Of a stretch of 64,000 nucleotides of DNA, positions 61,125 to 64,000 are shown one piece after another. The position numbers and the translations under genes were made by a program. This DNA comes from Archaeoglobus_B sp964471215 (GTDB taxonomy: Archaea > Halobacteriota > Archaeoglobi > Archaeoglobales > Archaeoglobaceae): positions 1-64,000 of the forward strand of contig CAYYFC010000001.1 in the NCBI GenBank assembly GCA_964471215.1, given 5' to 3'. Below the pieces are notes generated by a model, which had not been told where the DNA came from, made no database searches, and saw nothing but the letters and a program-made list of their open reading frames with translations. Within the stretch, counting starts at the first letter, position 1. Each line of letters opens with the position of its first letter.

Positions 61125-61493
61125 ATGGTAGAAGAACTGACAGAAAAAGATGAAAAAATAATAAATCTCCTGACTGAAGCTGGATTAAATAAAAATATAG
61201 CCAGAGTCATTGTATATTTATCAAAAACTGAAGAGGCTATTTCAAGAGATATAGAAAGGTCTGCAAATTTAAGACAGCCTGAGGTCAGTCTTGCAATGAA
61301 AGAGTTAAAGGAATTAGGATGGGTTAAGGAAAGAGAGCTGAAGAAAAAAGGAAAAGGCAGACCACTTAAAAGTTACAAGCTTACAATAGATTTAAAAGAT
61401 ATAGCAAAGCAATTAATTGAAAAGAAGAGAGAAGAAATAAGCAAAATTGAAAAAGACTTAGAAGAGTTGGAAAAACTTGTAGGATTAAAATAA
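61125..61493 (+). CDS. Winged-helix transcriptional regulator
   Basis: A 122-residue DNA-binding protein. The winged helix spans about residues 15-85 (SRDIERSANLRQPEVSLAMK as recognition region, then a basic KKKGKGRPLK wing), and a coiled-coil-like C-terminus (EKKREEISKIEKDLEELEKL) probably dimerises. No effector-binding cysteines or other ligand motif. It lies 18 bases before aroE and could share its transcript. Target unknown. Confidence 0.82.
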   Translation: MVEELTEKDEKIINLLTEAGLNKNIARVIVYLSKTEEAISRDIERSANLRQPEVSLAMKELKELGWVKERELKKKGKGRPLKSYKLTIDLKDIAKQLIEKKREEISKIEKDLEELEKLVGLK

Positions 61494-61511
61494 TTAAATA
61501 AATTAATTTTT

Positions 61512-62327
61512 ATGAAATATTTTGGTATTATAGGATATCCCATCTCTCATTCCGCATCGCCAGTAATGCACAATTCCGCCTTCAAATACTTAAATATAGA
61601 TGCAATATATCTATCATTTGAAGTGAAACCAGAAGAATTAAGAAATGCAATTTTTGGATCGAAAGCTCTTGGATTTAAAGGTTTAAACGTGACAATACCA
61701 TACAAAGAAAAAGTGGTCGAATATATAAAACCCGTTGGAATTGCGAAAAAGATCCGTGCTGTAAACACAATAGATCTCCAAGAATTTAAGGGATATAATA
61801 CCGATGCCCATGGAGCTCTCAAGGCACTCGAGGAGGCTAAGGTCGACATTGAAGATAAAAACGTTCTTATAGTAGGTGCAGGTGGTTCGGCGAGAGCTAT
61901 AGCATTTGCCTTGGCTGAAAGAGGTGCAACAATTGTTATTACGAACAGGACTGAATCAAGAGGTTTAAAATTGGCTGAGGATGTTAGATCTGTCGGAGAT
62001 TGCATATTTTATCCTTATGATAGAATTACAGATTTAAAAGGGAAGATTGATATGGTCATAAACTGCACTCCACTCGGAATGAAAGGTTTTGAGCAAAAAC
62101 TCCCAGTTCCCGAATCATTAATTGAAAATATAATAGTATTTGATATAGTTTATAATCCAATCGAGACTCAACTAATAAAACTCGCGAAGAGGAGAGGTTG
62201 TAAGGTTGTTTACGGATTAGACATGCTCGTATACCAGGGTGCCGAAGCATTTAAGATATGGACAGGATTGGATCCCCCTGTAGATATCATGAGAAAAGCC
62301 GTTATCGATTTTCTGTCCCGTTATTAG
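61512..62327 (+). CDS. aroE: Shikimate dehydrogenase
   Basis: Reduces 3-dehydroshikimate with NADPH in aromatic amino-acid synthesis. Substrate domain has GYPISHSASPVMHN and the catalytic Lys in NVTIPYKEKV; NTDAHGA follows. The NADP domain has LIVGAGGSARAIAFAL, ITNRTESRG and INCTPLGM. 271 aa. No other aro genes nearby. Confidence 0.95.
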   Translation: MKYFGIIGYPISHSASPVMHNSAFKYLNIDAIYLSFEVKPEELRNAIFGSKALGFKGLNVTIPYKEKVVEYIKPVGIAKKIRAVNTIDLQEFKGYNTDAHGALKALEEAKVDIEDKNVLIVGAGGSARAIAFALAERGATIVITNRTESRGLKLAEDVRSVGDCIFYPYDRITDLKGKIDMVINCTPLGMKGFEQKLPVPESLIENIIVFDIVYNPIETQLIKLAKRRGCKVVYGLDMLVYQGAEAFKIWTGLDPPVDIMRKAVIDFLSRY

Positions 62328-62376
62328 ATACAGATTTAACGATAGTGTTATAAGCAAATGTCTTTAGTATTTAAGC

Positions 62377-62784
62377 ATGGTCGAGTTCAAGGTTGTCATA
62401 TCCGATCCAAAAAGCGGTAAGGCTTATCAAAAGACTATAAGCGGTGCTAATGCAAACAAGCTAATAGGAAAGCAGATAGGAGATGTCATAAATGGTACAA
62501 TAGTTGACCTGCCACCCGATTATGAATTGCAGATAACGGGTGGAAGCGACAAGGATGGATTTCCGATGAGACCTGATCTACCAGGAGCTGGAAGAAAGAG
62601 GTTGCTGCTATCCGGAGGTGTTGGATATAATCCAAAGGAAAAGGGTGTCAGAAGAAGAAAGACTGTGAGAGGAAGGGTTATTTCAAAGGACATAGTTCAG
62701 ATAAACATGAAGGTCGTAAAACATGGCAGAATTCCTCTTGAGGAGTTCTTTAAGAAAAAAGAAGAATCGGAATCTAAGGAGTAA
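62377..62784 (+). CDS. rps6e: Ribosomal protein eS6
   Basis: Small-subunit protein shared with eukaryotes. Seen: FKVVISDPKSGKAYQKTI, GKQIGDVINGTIVDLPPDYE, ITGGSDKDGFPMRPDLPG and RRRKTVRGRVIS. 135 aa with a Lys/Glu/Ser tail, and without the eukaryotic phosphorylation extension. The methyltransferase gene begins one base after its stop. Confidence 0.95.
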   Translation: MVEFKVVISDPKSGKAYQKTISGANANKLIGKQIGDVINGTIVDLPPDYELQITGGSDKDGFPMRPDLPGAGRKRLLLSGGVGYNPKEKGVRRRKTVRGRVISKDIVQINMKVVKHGRIPLEEFFKKKEESESKE

Positions 62785-62785
62785 T

Positions 62786-63406
62786 ATGGCGATACTGGAT
62801 GATAAGAAAAGGGCAAAGAAGTTTTATAAATATTTTTCAAAGGTATATGACTATATAAATCCAATATTTTATTCCAACGAAATGCGTAAGACTGTTGTTG
62901 ACATGGCCAAGATAAAGCAAGGAGATATAGTTCTCGAGGTTGGATGCGGAACAGGTTATACAACATACGAAATTGTAAAGAGAACAGATGAAGATAACGT
63001 GATTGCAATCGACATCACGTATGAACAGATGAAAAAGGCTATCGAGAGATTTCCATCGGTGAAATTCATCATGGCCGATGCTGAAAACCTGCCGTTCAAA
63101 GATAATGTTTTTGATGCATCGATATCGGCAGGGTGTATAGAGTACTGGCCAAACCCTGTATTGGGGATTAAGGAAATGGCTAGGGTTACAAAGCCAGGTG
63201 GAAGGGTTGTCGTACTTGCACCCAGAAAGCCAAATAATCCAATCGTTAGAAAATTTGCCGAGTCGATAATGCTCTTTCCGTCGACTCAGCAATGCGTTGC
63301 ATGGTTCTTAAAAGCGGGGCTGGACGATATAAGATATGTCGAAACTGGGCCATATAGATTCTGGAGCAAGCTCGTTGTAATAATATCGGGAAAGGTTCCA
63401 GATTAG
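62786..63406 (+). CDS. UbiE-like SAM-dependent methyltransferase
   Basis: A 206-residue class I methyltransferase. SAM motif VLEVGCGTGYTTYEI, acidic residue in VIAIDITYEQM, motif MADAENLPFKDNVFDAS. The pattern resembles UbiE/MenG enzymes that methylate quinone precursors, which would suit an organism using menaquinone, but other small-molecule targets are possible. ATG 62786 is preferred to an in-frame start inside rps6e. Confidence 0.8.
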   Translation: MAILDDKKRAKKFYKYFSKVYDYINPIFYSNEMRKTVVDMAKIKQGDIVLEVGCGTGYTTYEIVKRTDEDNVIAIDITYEQMKKAIERFPSVKFIMADAENLPFKDNVFDASISAGCIEYWPNPVLGIKEMARVTKPGGRVVVLAPRKPNNPIVRKFAESIMLFPSTQQCVAWFLKAGLDDIRYVETGPYRFWSKLVVIISGKVPD

Positions 63407-63418
63407 ATTTTTTAAAAT

Positions 63419-64000
63419 TTAAACCTTTCTTGGATCTGTAATTTCACCGTATATCGCCGATGCTGCTGCAGTAGCAGGTGAACACAGGTATATCTGACCT
63501 TCTGGACTGCCTTGTCTTCCTATAAAGTTCCTGTTTGAGGTCGATAGACTTACCTCTCCACTCGCTATTAGACCCATACAGCTACCCATGCAGGGTCCAC
63601 AGCAAGGGAATTCTACAATAGCTCCAGCCTCAACTAGTTTTTCGATTACACCTTGTCTCAAAGCCTTTATGTATTCCCTTCTAGATGCAGGTATTACTAT
63701 CAACCTCACATTTCTAGCAATTCTTTCACCGTCCAGTATCTCTGCGCATATCTTCAAATCTTCAAACCTCCCATTTGTGCACGATCCAATGAAAATCTGG
63801 TCAACCCTTATACCCTCAACTTCCTCCACATCAACAACGTTATCAACCCTGTGCGGCTTTGCAACCTGAGGAGACATTCCGGTAACGTTCAGTTCAATTA
63901 CCCTTTCGAATTGAGCGTTTTCGTCACTTTTCAAATCCTCTACATCATCTTTATCGATTTCCATGCCTATCTCTTTTAAATATCTTATAGTGACTGCATC
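63419..64000 (-). CDS. Aconitase-family large subunit (3-isopropylmalate dehydratase or homoaconitase type), partial
   Basis: C-terminal part; the frame is open to the window edge, so the N-terminal half lies beyond. The [4Fe-4S] ligands are visible: FIGSCTNGRFEDL and CCGPCMGSCMG, with substrate-binding serines near STSNRNFIGRQGSPEGQIYL. Archaeal members act in leucine synthesis or related 2-oxoacid elongation. The small subunit is not seen. Confidence 0.9.
   Translation of the reverse strand, partial: DAVTIRYLKEIGMEIDKDDVEDLKSDENAQFERVIELNVTGMSPQVAKPHRVDNVVDVEEVEGIRVDQIFIGSCTNGRFEDLKICAEILDGERIARNVRLIVIPASRREYIKALRQGVIEKLVEAGAIVEFPCCGPCMGSCMGLIASGEVSLSTSNRNFIGRQGSPEGQIYLCSPATAAASAIYGEITDPRKV

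Noticed and set aside
1..64000. CRISPR array, rRNA genes or replication origin
   Set aside because: No regularly spaced direct repeats, rRNA-like sequence, Cdc6/Orc1 gene or origin-type repeats were seen.

Overview
The window looks like a chromosomal segment of a hyperthermophilic, sulfate-reducing euryarchaeon of the order Archaeoglobales. The evidence is archaeal-type information-processing genes (ABCE1, Spt5, SecE, uL11, eS6, archaeal ThrRS and GluRS, Hjc, an ATP-dependent DNA ligase, the KEOPS subunit Cgi121) together with a complete set for activating and reducing sulfate to the sulfite level: sat, a small companion gene, aprBA and qmoABC. The DNA is AT-rich. Genes are tightly packed, often with 1-4 base stop/start overlaps. 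The species cannot be fixed from sequence alone.

Layout. 1-573: a decayed IS200/IS605-type TnpB tail next to the remnant of another gene. 577-5500: ABCE1, an EMC6-like membrane protein coupled to thrS, a nitroreductase and tRNA-Leu. 5600-8900: thiC and a MoeA-periplasmic-binding-protein fusion. 8939-14786: a DUF401 membrane protein followed by mannosylglycerate genes (mpgS, mpgP) and a GH38 mannosidase. 15112-19872: tetrapyrrole genes (hemL, hemC, a SUMT methyltransferase) followed by a class II aldolase and a PAPS-reductase-like protein. 19878-23161: gltX, an unknown protein and the bifunctional FBP aldolase/phosphatase. 23318-23550: a miniature TnpB-derived element. 23879-24625: a KaiC-like ATPase. 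24763-35823: the sulfate-reduction block, in which qmoABC and sat-orf-aprBA are two separate minus-strand units with a TPR gene between them. 36348-40588: hjc-argB, then a polyprenol-kinase-like protein, an HD protein and a site-2 protease. 40705-43697: two radical SAM proteins. 44170-46856: argD, ribB and ribK. 47706-52051: a five-gene molybdenum-cofactor and molybdoenzyme-maturation operon (fdhD, mobA, moaA, a polyferredoxin, a TorD-like chaperone). 52091-54680: endonuclease IV, cgi121, a KaiC-type ATPase gene destroyed by TnpB-derived relics, and hisI. 54683-58513: DNA ligase, an HD phosphohydrolase, tRNA-Pro and a membrane-anchored winged-helix protein. 58550-58684: tRNA-Trp with an intron carrying box C/D elements. 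58766-60970: carA-secE-spt5-rpl11. 61125-64000: a winged-helix regulator, aroE, rps6e, a UbiE-like methyltransferase and the 3' part of an aconitase-family large subunit.

How the genes work together. Sat activates sulfate to APS, AprBA reduces APS to sulfite, and QmoABC most likely links AprBA to the menaquinone pool; the UbiE-like methyltransferase may act in menaquinone synthesis. The SUMT methyltransferase supplies precorrin-2, the precursor of the siroheme needed by sulfite reductase, whose genes are not in the window. The molybdenum-cofactor genes (moeA, moaA, mobA, fdhD, torD-like) imply bis-MGD enzymes encoded elsewhere.

The most unusual observations are: (i) two miniature elements that keep both ends and the structured 3' end of a tnpB transposon but no gene, one of which has broken a KaiC-type gene; (ii) a perfect inverted repeat exactly between the TATA box and the predicted start site of the sat operon; (iii) a palindrome over the ribK start, a candidate operator for the fused regulator/kinase; and (iv) the intron-encoded methylation guide in tRNA-Trp.
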